A DNA stretch of 64,000 bases from an uncultured Christensenella sp. (GCA_910583995.1 CAJTYW010000001.1:62001-126000), one strand, 5' to 3'. Positions 53,657-62,841 are shown, counted from the stretch's first letter. Made by a program: numbers and translations. Notes: generated by a model not told the origin, from the sequence alone.

Positions 53657-54377
53657 GGCAATACTATTTGCTTCAGGTACGAGCAAAAAAAAATCGGATA
53701 TTTTAGCACTTTTACCTGATGTAAAAGAATCGCAATTTAATAAAAGTATAGAAGAATTAAAAAAGAAATATTCAGGCGAAAGTGGCGTTTTATTGCTTGA
53801 ATTTAATGGAAAACTGCAATTTTCAACCAACACTAATTATGGCGAAATTGTAGCTGAAGTACTTACTCCGTTAAAAGAAAAAGAATTATCTAAAACTTTG
53901 CTTGAAGTGCTTGCAATTATTGCTTATAAACAACCAATTACAAGACTAGAGCTTGAAAAAATTAAAACTTCTTCAGCAGATTACGCTATTGGTTTATTGC
54001 TAAAAGTTAACCTTATAGAAGTTGTTGGAAGAAAAGATGCTGTCGGTAGACCAGTTTTGTATGGTACAACAGACGAATTTTTAAAGAAATTCCAATTATC
54101 TGATATATCTGAATTGCCAGATTATCAAGCAGTACTTGATAGACTTGAAGAATTGGGCGTATTCAACAAATCACAAGTTCAACTTTATCGTGACATTGAA
54201 GTTAGCGACGAAGTTATTGATAATAGTTATGACGATACAAGCGAAAAACAAAGACTTGAAAAGTTGAAAAACATCGAAAGAGCTTTGGACGATGCAAGTA
54301 TTATTGAAGATATGTTGAATAGCGAAGAAGAGCTTCCTGACTTTTTGGACGGCGAAGACTATAATGTTATTGAATAA
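53631..54377 (+). CDS. scpB: Segregation and condensation protein B
   Basis: A 248-residue dimeric winged-helix partner of ScpA. The start at ATG 53631 has AAGGAGG 9 nt upstream, inside scpA; an in-frame ATG at 53565 is unsupported. Signature ILEAILFASG at the N-terminus and ALEVLAIIAYKQPITRLE-type segment (here LLEVLAIIAYKQPITRLE) plus GRKDAVGRPVLYGTTDEFLKKF. The C-terminal about 60 residues are acidic and probably flexible. Confidence 0.96.
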   Translation: MENLTQILEAILFASGTSKKKSDILALLPDVKESQFNKSIEELKKKYSGESGVLLLEFNGKLQFSTNTNYGEIVAEVLTPLKEKELSKTLLEVLAIIAYKQPITRLELEKIKTSSADYAIGLLLKVNLIEVVGRKDAVGRPVLYGTTDEFLKKFQLSDISELPDYQAVLDRLEELGVFNKSQVQLYRDIEVSDEVIDNSYDDTSEKQRLEKLKNIERALDDASIIEDMLNSEEELPDFLDGEDYNVIE

Positions 54378-54450
54378 AAATCAAAATATACATAGTAAAT
54401 TTTAATAAAATAATTTGCATAAAAAAAATTATATAATACACACTAATGGT

Positions 54451-54966
54451 ATGATTACATTACTTTTGGTGTGTATTTTTTTTGGTGTAAATGCACGAGC
54501 GTATTTGAATATTGATAGAATGCAGTTGGTTGTGGAAATTATTTTACCACTTAATATAAGAGTGATTTCTGTAAGGCTAAACTTGCATAACAAAACTTTG
54601 TTTTACAATATAAATGGCGGAAAAGTAAGACAAATTGCTATAAAATCAAATAAAAACAAAGCGAAAAAACAATTTACTAAAATTAGAGTTAATAAAATAA
54701 GCTATTCTTTGATTATCGGAAGTAATGACGATTGCTTGAAAGGTTTATATATTGCAAATGTAGTAGATTATGTGAGTAATTTTATAAAAGTAATATCAAA
54801 AAACTATATAGAAATAGATAAGTTAGAAAAATTTATTATACCTAATTTTAAAGATGACGAAACAAAGTTTGTAATGAACATTATCATTAATAAAGGTATA
54901 ATTGATATAATTAAAAATTTGTTTGCGAAAAAACAAAAAAATGGCGAGGTAAAATATGCAAATTGA
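54451..54966 (+). CDS. DUF2953 (YtfI-like) membrane protein
   Basis: A protein of about 171 residues: an N-terminal membrane helix, then a soluble part whose first segment (QLVVEIILPLNIRVISVRL... LHNKTLFYNINGG) resembles DUF2953/YtfI. The start is uncertain: ATG 54451 begins just before the membrane helix, TTG 54415 would add 12 residues, and neither has a clear ribosome binding site. A TATAAT lies at 54432-54437, so a short-leader transcript is possible. It overlaps ytfJ by 11 bp; the ytfI-ytfJ pair is typical of spore formers. Confidence 0.72.
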   Translation: MITLLLVCIFFGVNARAYLNIDRMQLVVEIILPLNIRVISVRLNLHNKTLFYNINGGKVRQIAIKSNKNKAKKQFTKIRVNKISYSLIIGSNDDCLKGLYIANVVDYVSNFIKVISKNYIEIDKLEKFIIPNFKDDETKFVMNIIINKGIIDIIKNLFAKKQKNGEVKYAN

Positions 54967-55306
54967 TAAATTAATTGACGGAACAATTGAAAATTTAAAA
55001 AGTGTTGTTGATAGTAACAATATAGTAGGAAAACCGATTGTTAATGGCGATTTAGTGGTTGTTCCTATATCAAAGGTTACATTTGGATTTGTAGCAGGTG
55101 GCGGTGAATATGGCAGTGTTTATGACCCTGAGCGTGAATTACCACACGCAAATGCAAGTGGTGCGGGCGTTAATATGATGCCTATCGGATTTTTGGTAAG
55201 TGATAAAAATCACGTTAAATTTGTAAGTGTAAATGAGAGCGAAGGAGATAGTAAATGGTCAGATTTGATTTCAGCAGGATTAAAACTAATAAAAGACAAA
55301 AAATGA
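54956..55306 (+). CDS. ytfJ: Spore protein YtfJ/GerW family
   Basis: A 116-residue protein. The family pattern is clear: NLKSVVDSNNIVGKPIVNGDLVVVPISKVTFGFVAGGGEYG (in blocks) and ASGAGVNMMPIGFLVSD. In Bacillus YtfJ/GerW is a forespore-made inner-spore protein needed for normal germination. Starts inside the DUF2953 gene and overlaps the dacF-like gene by 52 bp. Confidence 0.9.
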   Translation: MQIDKLIDGTIENLKSVVDSNNIVGKPIVNGDLVVVPISKVTFGFVAGGGEYGSVYDPERELPHANASGAGVNMMPIGFLVSDKNHVKFVSVNESEGDSKWSDLISAGLKLIKDKK

Positions 55307-56421
55307 TAGTAGCTTTTACAATTTTGCTTGTTGTAATGCTTGTATCAGCTGTGTTTTGTGCGTTTATTAGCAATGCTGCAGCAGCTGAAGAATATGGCTT
55401 TAATAACTGCAAAAACGGCAATATAAACACAAATGATATTGAGCAAACTGCAATTGGCACAGGTTCTTCTTATGCGGTAATGGAAGGCGATAGAAATATT
55501 TTGCTTAATTCCCAAAATGCTACAGTAAAACTTCCAATGGCATCAACTACTAAAGTAATGACTGCGTATATTGCTTGTATTAGTGGCAAATTGAATGAAG
55601 TTGTCACTATTCCTAAAAGCGTAGTAGGAGTTGAAGGCTCAAGCATTTATTTAAAAGAAGGCGAGAAATATAAGCTAATAGATTTAGTTTATGGTTTGAT
55701 GCTAAGGTCTGGTAACGATGCTGCGGAAGCTATTGCAAGATACTTAGGCGGTAGTATAGAAGGCTTTGCTAAAATGATGAATGAGCAAGTAAAGCTTATG
55801 GGTTTAAAAGGTACAAACTTTGTCAATCCGCACGGATTGCACGACGATAACCATTATACAACTGCTTATGATTTGGCTTATATAACTTGTGAAGCACTTA
55901 AAAATGAAGATTTTGCAAAAGTCTGTGCTACTAAAATTTACAAATTTCAGATAGCAGGTGGTGAACATAAGTGTTATATAAATAAAAATAAATTGCTTAA
56001 TTTGTATGACGATTGTATCGGCGTTAAAACAGGTTATACTAAAAAAGCAGGTAGATGTCTTGTATCAGCTGCAAAAAGAAATGGTGTAACAATTGTTAGC
56101 GTAGTACTAAATCAATATGATATGTGGAATTTGAGTATGGCAAATTTAAACAAAGGTTTTGATGCAACACAAGGTGTTCTTTTAGGTAAAGGCGGACAAA
56201 TGTTTGCAAAAGTAAAAAATCAAGCTGGTCATATATTGAATTTAGGTTTTAAAGACGATATATATTTTGCTGCACTTAAAAATGAGAAAGTAAATATAAC
56301 TTATGAGATAAATTTAAACAAAAATATACCAAATAATCCCGAAAAAGGTGAAATTGTAGGAGAAATTAAATTTTTTAATGGTAAACACTTGCTTTTTACT
56401 GAAAAAATCTATACTATTTAA
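55255..56421 (+). CDS. D-alanyl-D-alanine carboxypeptidase (DacF-like, S11 family)
   Basis: A 388-residue exported low-molecular-mass PBP that trims the terminal D-Ala of peptidoglycan stems. The start at 55255 is supported by AAGGAG although it lies 52 bp inside ytfJ. N-terminal signal/anchor (about 15-45, MIVAFTILLVVMLVSAVFCAFI), active-site S97-TTK, SGN (RSGNDAAEAIA) and KTG (GVKTGYTKKAGRCLV). The C-terminal domain is short. The neighbourhood ytfI-ytfJ-dac suggests a DacF-type sporulation role, though a vegetative DacA role is possible. Confidence 0.92.
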   Translation: MVRFDFSRIKTNKRQKMIVAFTILLVVMLVSAVFCAFISNAAAAEEYGFNNCKNGNINTNDIEQTAIGTGSSYAVMEGDRNILLNSQNATVKLPMASTTKVMTAYIACISGKLNEVVTIPKSVVGVEGSSIYLKEGEKYKLIDLVYGLMLRSGNDAAEAIARYLGGSIEGFAKMMNEQVKLMGLKGTNFVNPHGLHDDNHYTTAYDLAYITCEALKNEDFAKVCATKIYKFQIAGGEHKCYINKNKLLNLYDDCIGVKTGYTKKAGRCLVSAAKRNGVTIVSVVLNQYDMWNLSMANLNKGFDATQGVLLGKGGQMFAKVKNQAGHILNLGFKDDIYFAALKNEKVNITYEINLNKNIPNNPEKGEIVGEIKFFNGKHLLFTEKIYTI

Positions 56422-56515
56422 TTAGAAGCAAATAATAACATATTTATTTGTGGATAGTTTATAGGTTAAAATTGCCTATTTACTAATTGTAATTTAACAA
56501 TTTACAGGAGAAAAT

Positions 56516-57235
56516 ATGGCAAGGCTTGAGAGATTAAATAAATATTTAGCAGAGTGTGGTATAGCATCAAGGCGTGGTGCTGACCAAGTAATAGTGGACG
56601 GAAGAGTTAAAATTAATGGTAAAGTAGTTGACGAGTTAGGGGCAAAAGTAAACATTTATAACGATACTGTTATGGTAGACGATATAATTTGCAAACCTAA
56701 TAAAAAACTTGTTGTTATTATGTTTAACAAGCCAAAGGGATGTGTAACAACAACAAATGACGAAAAAGGCAGAAAAACTGTTTTTGATTATATCGATATA
56801 ACTTCACCAAGACTGTTTCCTATAGGAAGGCTTGACTATGATTCCGAAGGTTTATTATTGCTTACAAATGACGGCGAATTAGCAAACAAAATTACTCACC
56901 CTAGCTTTGAGATAACAAAAACTTATTTAGTAAAGGTAAAGGGAGAAATGCCAGAGCATAAACTTGCACAATTGCGTAAGGGTGTAATGGTGGACGGAAG
57001 CCTTACAAAACGCTCAAAAGTGAAACTTTTGGAATATAAAGACGGCATTTCAAGAGTAGAAGTAACAATAAGCGAAGGTAGAAACAGACAAGTTAGAAAA
57101 ATGTTTGAAGCAGTTGAGCGAGAAGTTATATTTTTAAAAAGAGTTGCTGTTGGTGATTTAAGACTTGGTGGATTATCGCGTGGCGGATATAGATATCTTA
57201 ACGAATATGAAATGGAATATTTGAAAAATTTATAA
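56516..57235 (+). CDS. rluB: Large-subunit rRNA pseudouridine synthase RluB family
   Basis: A 239-residue enzyme making a pseudouridine in 23S rRNA. S4 RNA-binding domain at residues about 3-60 (ERLNKYLAECGIASRRGADQ), then the catalytic domain with PIGRLDYDSEGLLLLTNDGEL (catalytic Asp in GRLDYDS) and SEGRNRQVRKMFEAV. AGGAG precedes the start. The scpA-scpB-...-dac-rluB order is common in Firmicutes. Confidence 0.94.
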   Translation: MARLERLNKYLAECGIASRRGADQVIVDGRVKINGKVVDELGAKVNIYNDTVMVDDIICKPNKKLVVIMFNKPKGCVTTTNDEKGRKTVFDYIDITSPRLFPIGRLDYDSEGLLLLTNDGELANKITHPSFEITKTYLVKVKGEMPEHKLAQLRKGVMVDGSLTKRSKVKLLEYKDGISRVEVTISEGRNRQVRKMFEAVEREVIFLKRVAVGDLRLGGLSRGGYRYLNEYEMEYLKNL

Positions 57236-57237
57236 AA

Positions 57238-57268
57238 TAAAGCGGTTATTTAACCGCTTTATTTTTAA
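57238..57268 (+). terminator. Intrinsic terminator after rluB
   Basis: AAAGCGGTTA, 2-nt loop, TAACCGCTTT and a T-rich tail. The spacer 57269-57604 beyond it is AT-rich; besides a weak AAATGC/GCATTT hairpin near 57357-57386 I see nothing in it. Confidence 0.92.
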
Positions 57269-57604
57269 TAGAGCTAAAAACATATATTTAAATTATCTAT
57301 AATTTGTAAATATAATAGCTAATTTAGAAGAATTTTTTCAATAATTTTTAAATAAAAAATGCGACATCAATTGTATTGCATTTTTTTAATGCTCAAATGA
57401 TATGAATGAAAACTATGGTTTTGCTTTAATAATTACAGCAAATTTATGCGTGAAAACAATATTAATGTAATAAAATAGCAATAATTTTTTAAATAATAGA
57501 ATAAAAAAATAATATGTTTAATGTATATTTAGAACAGAAAGTTTGGTTATTTAAATTAAAAAGTTGTCAAATTTAACATTTATTTCGTCAAAACCTGATT
57601 TATG

Positions 57605-57633
57605 TTGACATTATGTGTCAAAATTGTTATACT
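57605..57633 (+). promoter_or_regulatory. Sigma-A promoter of the MBOAT-DHHW operon
   Basis: TTGACA (57605-57610), 17-bp spacer, TATACT (57628-57633). A small dyad TGACA-TTATG-TGTCA (57606-57620) overlaps the -35 box and could be an operator. Confidence 0.8.
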
Positions 57634-57638
57634 AATTG

Positions 57639-57681
57639 TACAAAATGTTCATCAAACATATTATTTGAAGAACATTTTGTA
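57639..57681 (+). promoter_or_regulatory. 5' leader hairpin of the MBOAT-DHHW operon
   Basis: ACAAAATGTTC (57640-57650) pairs perfectly with GAACATTTTGT, about 20 nt apart, right at the predicted transcript start. No T run follows, so it is not a terminator. It may stabilise the mRNA or bind a regulator. Confidence 0.55.
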
Positions 57682-57755
57682 ATAAAAATTTGATTTATAT
57701 TTAGCGTTGTAATTAAAGTTATAAAAATGATTGCAATTATTTTAGGGGGTAGGTA

Positions 57756-59324
57756 ATGGTTTTTAGTTCCTTAACTTTTTTATGGATTTTTTTACCTTGT
57801 GTTTTATTGATTAACTATTTGTTTTCATTTATAAAAAATCAAAGAATTAAAATTATTTGTAAAAATGCCAATTTGCTTATCGCAAGTATAGTTTTTTATG
57901 CTTGGGGTGGTATTTGGTATGTATTTGTTATGATTGCTTCAATTACAGGTAATTATTTATTTGCACTTTTAATAAATCATTATAAAGCTAAAGAAAAATT
58001 AGAAATCCAAGCAATTGAGCCACCACCTTATGAAAATAATGATGATATAAACTATGAAAATATCGTTTTTTCAAGTGAAAATGTAGCAAGTATTTCTGTA
58101 ACAACATCTTCTTCAAAGAAAATTTCTAGTAAAACTTCAAAAAAAATTGCATTTGTATTTTGTTTGCTGTTTAATTTAGGACTATTATTTTACTTTAAAT
58201 ATACTAACTTTTTTATTGGAATAATTGAAAGTATCGCAAGAGCTGATTTTGGGCTTAAGGAAGTAATTTTGCCAATCGGTATTTCGTTTTTTACATTTCA
58301 AGCAATGTCTTATGTAATTGATGTATATTTGGGTAAAGTTGAGTGTCAAAAGAACTTTTTTACATTAGCACTTTATATTTCACTTTTTCCGCAGCTAGTT
58401 GCTGGACCTATTGTTAAATATTCTGATGTTGAGCTACAATTAAAAAACCGCGAAGAAAGTGTTGATAAATTTGTCATCGGTATAAAAAGATTCTTGTATG
58501 GATTAGCAAAGAAAGTAATTATTGCAAATGTTGTTGGTGAAGTAGCGGAAAAAATTTTTTCCACATCAATTGCAGAAATGGGTACTGCTATGGCTTGGAT
58601 AGGTATAATTTGTTATACCATTCAAATTTATTTTGATTTTAGTGGATATTCTGATATGGCAATCGGATTAGGTAAAATGCTTGGCTTTGACTTTTTGGAA
58701 AACTTCAATTATCCATATATGTCAACATCAATAAAAGGATTTTGGAGAAGGTGGCATATTTCGTTATCATCTTGGTTTAAGGAATATGTTTATATACCAC
58801 TTGGCGGTAACAGAAAAGGTAAGATAAGAACATATATCAATCTATTTATAGTATTTTTGCTTACAGGTATATGGCACGGAGCAAATTATACATTCATTTT
58901 GTGGGGCGTTTTTTACGGAGTATTTTTAGTCATTGAAAGATTATTTTTGGGTAAATGGCTAGATAAAAATAAAATAAAACCATTGAATTGGCTTTATACA
59001 ATGTTTGTAGTAGTGCTTTTATGGGTATTCTTCCGTGCACCAGATGTAAATTATGCTTTTTCATATATTGGTAAAATGTTTGATTTTTCTAAAAGCGAAA
59101 TGAGTGTGTTTTATTGTGTGAATTTGTGGCAATGGATTATACTTTTTGTTGGAATTTTGTTATGCGGACCTATGCAAACTCTATTTAAAAAGGTATATCA
59201 AAAAGTTAAAGACAAAACTTGGGTTTTCTGGGTTGATTATATTATACAATTTGCTTTGTATGGACTTTGCATTTTGCTATTGATAAATAATTCATTTAAT
59301 CCGTTTATTTATTTTCAGTTTTAA
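57756..59324 (+). CDS. MBOAT-family O-acyltransferase (AlgI-like)
   Basis: A 522-residue polytopic membrane acyltransferase moving acetyl groups from the cytoplasm to extracellular polysaccharide or wall polymers. GGGGG precedes the ATG. MBOAT features: YFDFSGYSDMAIGLGKMLGF, KGFWRRWHISLSSWFKEYVYIPLGGNRKG (in blocks), the catalytic His in LLTGIWHGANYTFILWG, and the usual C-terminal end NPFIYFQF. An unusual hydrophilic insert of about 55 residues, rich in Glu, Pro, Asn and Ser (about 75-130), splits the first membrane block. Pairs with the DHHW protein behind it. Confidence 0.94.
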   Translation: MVFSSLTFLWIFLPCVLLINYLFSFIKNQRIKIICKNANLLIASIVFYAWGGIWYVFVMIASITGNYLFALLINHYKAKEKLEIQAIEPPPYENNDDINYENIVFSSENVASISVTTSSSKKISSKTSKKIAFVFCLLFNLGLLFYFKYTNFFIGIIESIARADFGLKEVILPIGISFFTFQAMSYVIDVYLGKVECQKNFFTLALYISLFPQLVAGPIVKYSDVELQLKNREESVDKFVIGIKRFLYGLAKKVIIANVVGEVAEKIFSTSIAEMGTAMAWIGIICYTIQIYFDFSGYSDMAIGLGKMLGFDFLENFNYPYMSTSIKGFWRRWHISLSSWFKEYVYIPLGGNRKGKIRTYINLFIVFLLTGIWHGANYTFILWGVFYGVFLVIERLFLGKWLDKNKIKPLNWLYTMFVVVLLWVFFRAPDVNYAFSYIGKMFDFSKSEMSVFYCVNLWQWIILFVGILLCGPMQTLFKKVYQKVKDKTWVFWVDYIIQFALYGLCILLLINNSFNPFIYFQF

Positions 59325-59342
59325 AAATAGGAGAGCAGCTAT

Positions 59343-60488
59343 ATGAAAAAAAAGATAGCAATTATTGTTATATTTGTGTTTTCACTTGTGTTTTCAATCA
59401 TTGGATGGCCACTACTTGCAAAAATAGATAGTAAAGTTAACCTTGATGAAAATAGAAACCCAACACCATTCCCTGAATTTAATAATGAGTTCTTTTTAAA
59501 TTTTGATAATTATTTTATTGACAGAGTTCCAATAAGAAAATCATCAATTAAAAATATGACAAATATTGAACTTGCATTAAATAAACTATACAATAAAATT
59601 CTTTTATCATTGAATATTGACGATTATTATATTACTCAAAATCAAGTAGTTTTTGGAGAAAATGATTGGTTGTTTTATACAGGTGATAATAGCATTGAGC
59701 ATTATAAAGGGACTAATTTACCTAGTCAAGAGGAACTTGATGTTTATTTAAATAGAGTACAAAAGGTTGGTAATTATTTTGAATCAATTGGAAAAGAATT
59801 TGTGATTTATGTTGCACCTAATAAAGAGCGAATGTATGCTGAAAATATGCCAAAAGGAATTAAAGTAGTTAGTGAAACAAAACGAATTGATTTAATTAAG
59901 CAACACATAGACCAAAATAGTAATGTAAAAATGGTATATCCATATTTAGAATTGACAGAGCAAAAAAATATAGAGCAGCAATTGTATTATAAATGGGATA
60001 CACATTGGAATAAATTGGGTGCTTATTATGCTTTTTGCGAATTATATAGTGCGATTGGTGGAGAGGCAGCTCCAATATCGTATGAATGTAAAAATATTTT
60101 TGCTGATAGAGATTTGCAATTAATGATTGCAAAAGAAAAAGGTGAAGATTTAGAATACTTTACAAATTATAGACCAGAAATAAGTTGTCAAATTTCTCTT
60201 GATGGTAGTAAATATATATCTAAAAGCAATAATCCAAATGGTAAAAAATTGCTGTTATTCGGTGATTCATTTAGGATTGTTGGTACTCTTGATTACCTTT
60301 CTAAAGAATTTACGGATTGTATAATGGCGGATAGGTTGCTTGATATCCATTCTTTTTTAAGCGGTCAATGGGGAGTTGGTTTTGAAGAATATGATGTTAT
60401 CGTTTTGGAATGTGTTGAAAGATTTCAAAATGACATATTTGGTGATGAAGGTACATTACAAAAAATCATAAATGAACTAGGTTTATAA
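59343..60488 (+). CDS. DHHW-family protein, AlgJ/AlgX-like acetyltransferase partner
   Basis: A 381-residue exported protein with an N-terminal membrane anchor (about 4-24). The DHHW/AlgX-type SGNH fold is indicated by ENRNPTPFPEF near the start, WLFYTGDNS, YYKWDTHWNKLGAYYAF (D-x-H-W) and LLLFGDSFR (GDS). In such pairs the MBOAT passes acetyl groups through the membrane and the SGNH protein places them on the polymer. The target polymer is unknown. GGAGAG precedes the start, 18 bp after the MBOAT stop. Confidence 0.9.
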   Translation: MKKKIAIIVIFVFSLVFSIIGWPLLAKIDSKVNLDENRNPTPFPEFNNEFFLNFDNYFIDRVPIRKSSIKNMTNIELALNKLYNKILLSLNIDDYYITQNQVVFGENDWLFYTGDNSIEHYKGTNLPSQEELDVYLNRVQKVGNYFESIGKEFVIYVAPNKERMYAENMPKGIKVVSETKRIDLIKQHIDQNSNVKMVYPYLELTEQKNIEQQLYYKWDTHWNKLGAYYAFCELYSAIGGEAAPISYECKNIFADRDLQLMIAKEKGEDLEYFTNYRPEISCQISLDGSKYISKSNNPNGKKLLLFGDSFRIVGTLDYLSKEFTDCIMADRLLDIHSFLSGQWGVGFEEYDVIVLECVERFQNDIFGDEGTLQKIINELGL

Positions 60489-60496
60489 AATTAATA

Positions 60497-60535
60497 AATA
60501 ATAGCCACCATTTAAGGGTGGCTATTATTTATTTT
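60497..60535. terminator. Bidirectional terminator between the DHHW and PadR genes
   Basis: AATAATAGCCACC and GGGTGGCTATTATT form a 13-bp stem around a 5-6-nt loop. The genes on both sides converge on it; the PadR stop codon lies in its right flank. Confidence 0.85.
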
Positions 60536-62028
60536 AAATGATAATTTTTTATTTTAAATAATAATGCATAAATTACTACAGATAGTGGAAGAAGTACTAA
60601 TGAGCAGGTAGGAATGACCAAAGCAGGTACATATTCCAAAGGATTTGTAATGTTTATTCCAACTATAAAGAAGGAAATTATCAATATCAATACTAAAAAT
60701 CCTATCATTAAAATAATTGCAGATAATAGTGCATTATTGAGTGTAAGATTATTACGCTTTTTTCTTAGTGGAGATTTGCTCCAAATAACAGTACAAGAAA
60801 TTGGAAGTATTAGTCCAAACATTGCAAATCCTAATGACCAAGACCATTGTACACCGGCATTTTTACCGCTTAGATATGATATCAAAATAAACAATAAGTA
60901 TACAGCATAAGCTATCCAAGACCAGTCACGCAATAATTTGTTTGAGTAAAAGAATTTGCCTGAATAGTAGGTAATAGTGTTTGATTTTTGATAACGTCTT
61001 AATTTGATATTTTTGCTCTCAAGTGCTTGCTGTAAATCGTTCATAGTCATTTCGTCGTCATAATCGTCAATAATGTTAGTATGAGTGATTTTATTTTCCT
61101 GTTTATTTATACTAGAATTTTCTGTTAAAACTTGTTCAATCAAGCCGATATAATCAATATTATTATCAATATAATCGTTGTGATTAATAGCAGGCTCATC
61201 TTTTTGTACACTAGTGCTATAATTTGATTTATCAGTGTAGTAGTAATCGTCTTCTGTAAACTGAGTGCTACTTACGTGATAATTGTTATATTCTTCAGTA
61301 AGTTCATAATCATTGTTATCTATACTGCTAGCGGCTATTTCTTCAGTATACTCAGTTGTAGCGTAATCTTCTGCTTCTGTTGAGTCGCAAGTTGTACTAT
61401 CGCTAGTATCATTTTTAGAAAGTACTCCGTCCTTAATTATATAACTATCAGAATTTGGCGTGTTGTTAGTTGTTGGAGCATAAACAGTAACATTTTCATT
61501 ACTTTTTACTGGCTCTTCGGTAGCTATTGAAGGTGAGTAGTTTTCAATTCTATCGCCAGTACTTCTGTCAATATAAATTGGTTTTTCAACTTCAACATAT
61601 TTAATAACAACTTTTTCTTCAGTTTCTTTTTTAGTACGCTTAGTAAGCGGCCTAAAATCTGCAGGTTCAAAAGGTTTTTCTGCATCTTTATCAAATACTT
61701 TATCAGACAATAATTTATCAATAATAGTTCTTGCAAATTCCCATTGATTTTGGTCAGCTTCCAAAAAAGCTCGTCCATCATCTGTAAGTCTGTAATATGT
61801 ACGATTTGCACCTTTTGTTTCTTCACCTGGGTAAGAAAGTATTAGTCCTTGTGATTCTAATCTTTTTAAACTGCTATAAAGGGTAGGTTGTTTTACGGTA
61901 TATAAATCGTCACTAAGACTTTTGATTTCGTTTAATATCTCTAAGCCATATTTATCGTCATTTTGCAATGTTCTCAAAATAATGGTATCCATATGACTTC
62001 TTATTAAATCAATATTAGCATTATCCAT
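60529..62028 (-). CDS. PadR-type regulator fused to a four-helix membrane domain
   Basis: A 499-residue protein with AAGGAGG before the ATG. Residues 1-110 are a PadR winged helix (HMDTIILRTLQNDDKYGLEIL, QPTLYSSLKRLESQGLI, YYRLTDDGRAFLE). Residues about 115-345 form a long acidic, Ser/Thr/Asn/Tyr-rich, probably disordered linker. A short charged helix follows, then four membrane helices (about 369-387, 395-415, 435-458, 466-491). A DNA-binding domain tethered to the membrane recalls ToxR/CadC-type one-component regulators, but the PadR version with a multi-pass C-terminus is uncommon. Its own promoter carries a dyad that may be its operator. Confidence 0.88.
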   Translation of the reverse strand: MDNANIDLIRSHMDTIILRTLQNDDKYGLEILNEIKSLSDDLYTVKQPTLYSSLKRLESQGLILSYPGEETKGANRTYYRLTDDGRAFLEADQNQWEFARTIIDKLLSDKVFDKDAEKPFEPADFRPLTKRTKKETEEKVVIKYVEVEKPIYIDRSTGDRIENYSPSIATEEPVKSNENVTVYAPTTNNTPNSDSYIIKDGVLSKNDTSDSTTCDSTEAEDYATTEYTEEIAASSIDNNDYELTEEYNNYHVSSTQFTEDDYYYTDKSNYSTSVQKDEPAINHNDYIDNNIDYIGLIEQVLTENSSINKQENKITHTNIIDDYDDEMTMNDLQQALESKNIKLRRYQKSNTITYYSGKFFYSNKLLRDWSWIAYAVYLLFILISYLSGKNAGVQWSWSLGFAMFGLILPISCTVIWSKSPLRKKRNNLTLNNALLSAIILMIGFLVLILIISFFIVGINITNPLEYVPALVIPTCSLVLLPLSVVIYALLFKIKNYHLK

Positions 62029-62159
62029 AAAAACCTCCTTAAATGTATTTTTTAATTTTTAAGCATTTATAATTTTCCTGTATATAATTAGGCAAGTAAA
62101 ATTTATTTATCTAAATCTAATATAGTACTTAAAATAAAAAGAATATTATAAATAACTTA

Positions 62160-62200
62160 TTTTACTTTTTTATTATAATATAATTAAGTAAAAATGTCAA
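62160..62200 (-). promoter_or_regulatory. padR-like gene promoter with dyad operator candidate
   Basis: Minus strand TTGACA (62200-62195), 17-bp spacer, TATAAT (62177-62172), a perfect sigma-A promoter. A dyad TTTTACTT (62160-62167)/AAGTAAAA (62186-62193) brackets the -10 box. Another AAGTAAAA lies at 62094-62101 and a variant AGGTAAAA just upstream of the promoter (near 62207), suggesting an autoregulatory site cluster. Confidence 0.7.
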
Positions 62201-62806
62201 CAGATTAGGTAAAATTATTATATTTTAGGGCTGTTTTCATAATAAAAGGGGAGTTTAGGGGGGATTTTTTTACTTGAGATAAAAATTGCGAAAAAATTTT
62301 TTTGGAAAATTGCTCGCTCACGGGGATTATATCGCTAACCCTTGATTTTATTGGGGTTTTGGCAGGTTTTTTAGAAGAATTTTAGTATAGAACACCCTTT
62401 TTAACTATTCGCAAAAGACAAGTTTAACGAAAAGTAGTGGGTAAAAGACCACTTTTTTACATATTTTTATGTGAAAATTTATGATTATCAATAAATTTAA
62501 TTAATTTTAAAAATAAATTATTACAATATGATAATTTGTTAATTTATTTATCAAATCAATTTAAGCTTAAATAAATGTATAAATGCAAATATGTTTTATT
62601 TAACATATAAACTATTTAATTAAAATATATAATAAATTATTTAGCAATATATTTTTGTTTAAATTTTTTATCATAATTATTGTTTTATTTTTATTGACTG
62701 AATTTATTCATATTTACATTTGCTTAAAATTTTTATACTTTACTAAAATTTACGATAAATTTTAAGTACTTTAATTTTAAATTTTAGTTTTGTTTTGCGA
62801 AATGTA
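62201..62806. other. Non-coding spacer upstream of the recombinase gene
   Basis: I see no gene. The part 62225-62460 is noticeably less AT-rich than its surroundings, with G-runs (GGGGAG, AGGGGGG), CGCTCACGGGG and ACCC blocks. It ends in a terminator-like hairpin (GTGG...CCAC followed by TTTTTT, about 62436-62460). It could hold a small RNA or decayed sequence. 62461-62806 is nearly pure A/T. Confidence 0.45.
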
Positions 62807-62835
62807 TTGAATATTTAAATCAATTATGATATAAT
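62807..62835 (+). promoter_or_regulatory. Promoter of the recombinase gene, leaderless geometry
   Basis: TTGAAT (62807-62812), 17-bp spacer, TATAAT (62830-62835) with extended -10 TGA. The ATG begins 6 nt after the -10 box. Confidence 0.7.
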
Positions 62836-62841
62836 AAAAAT

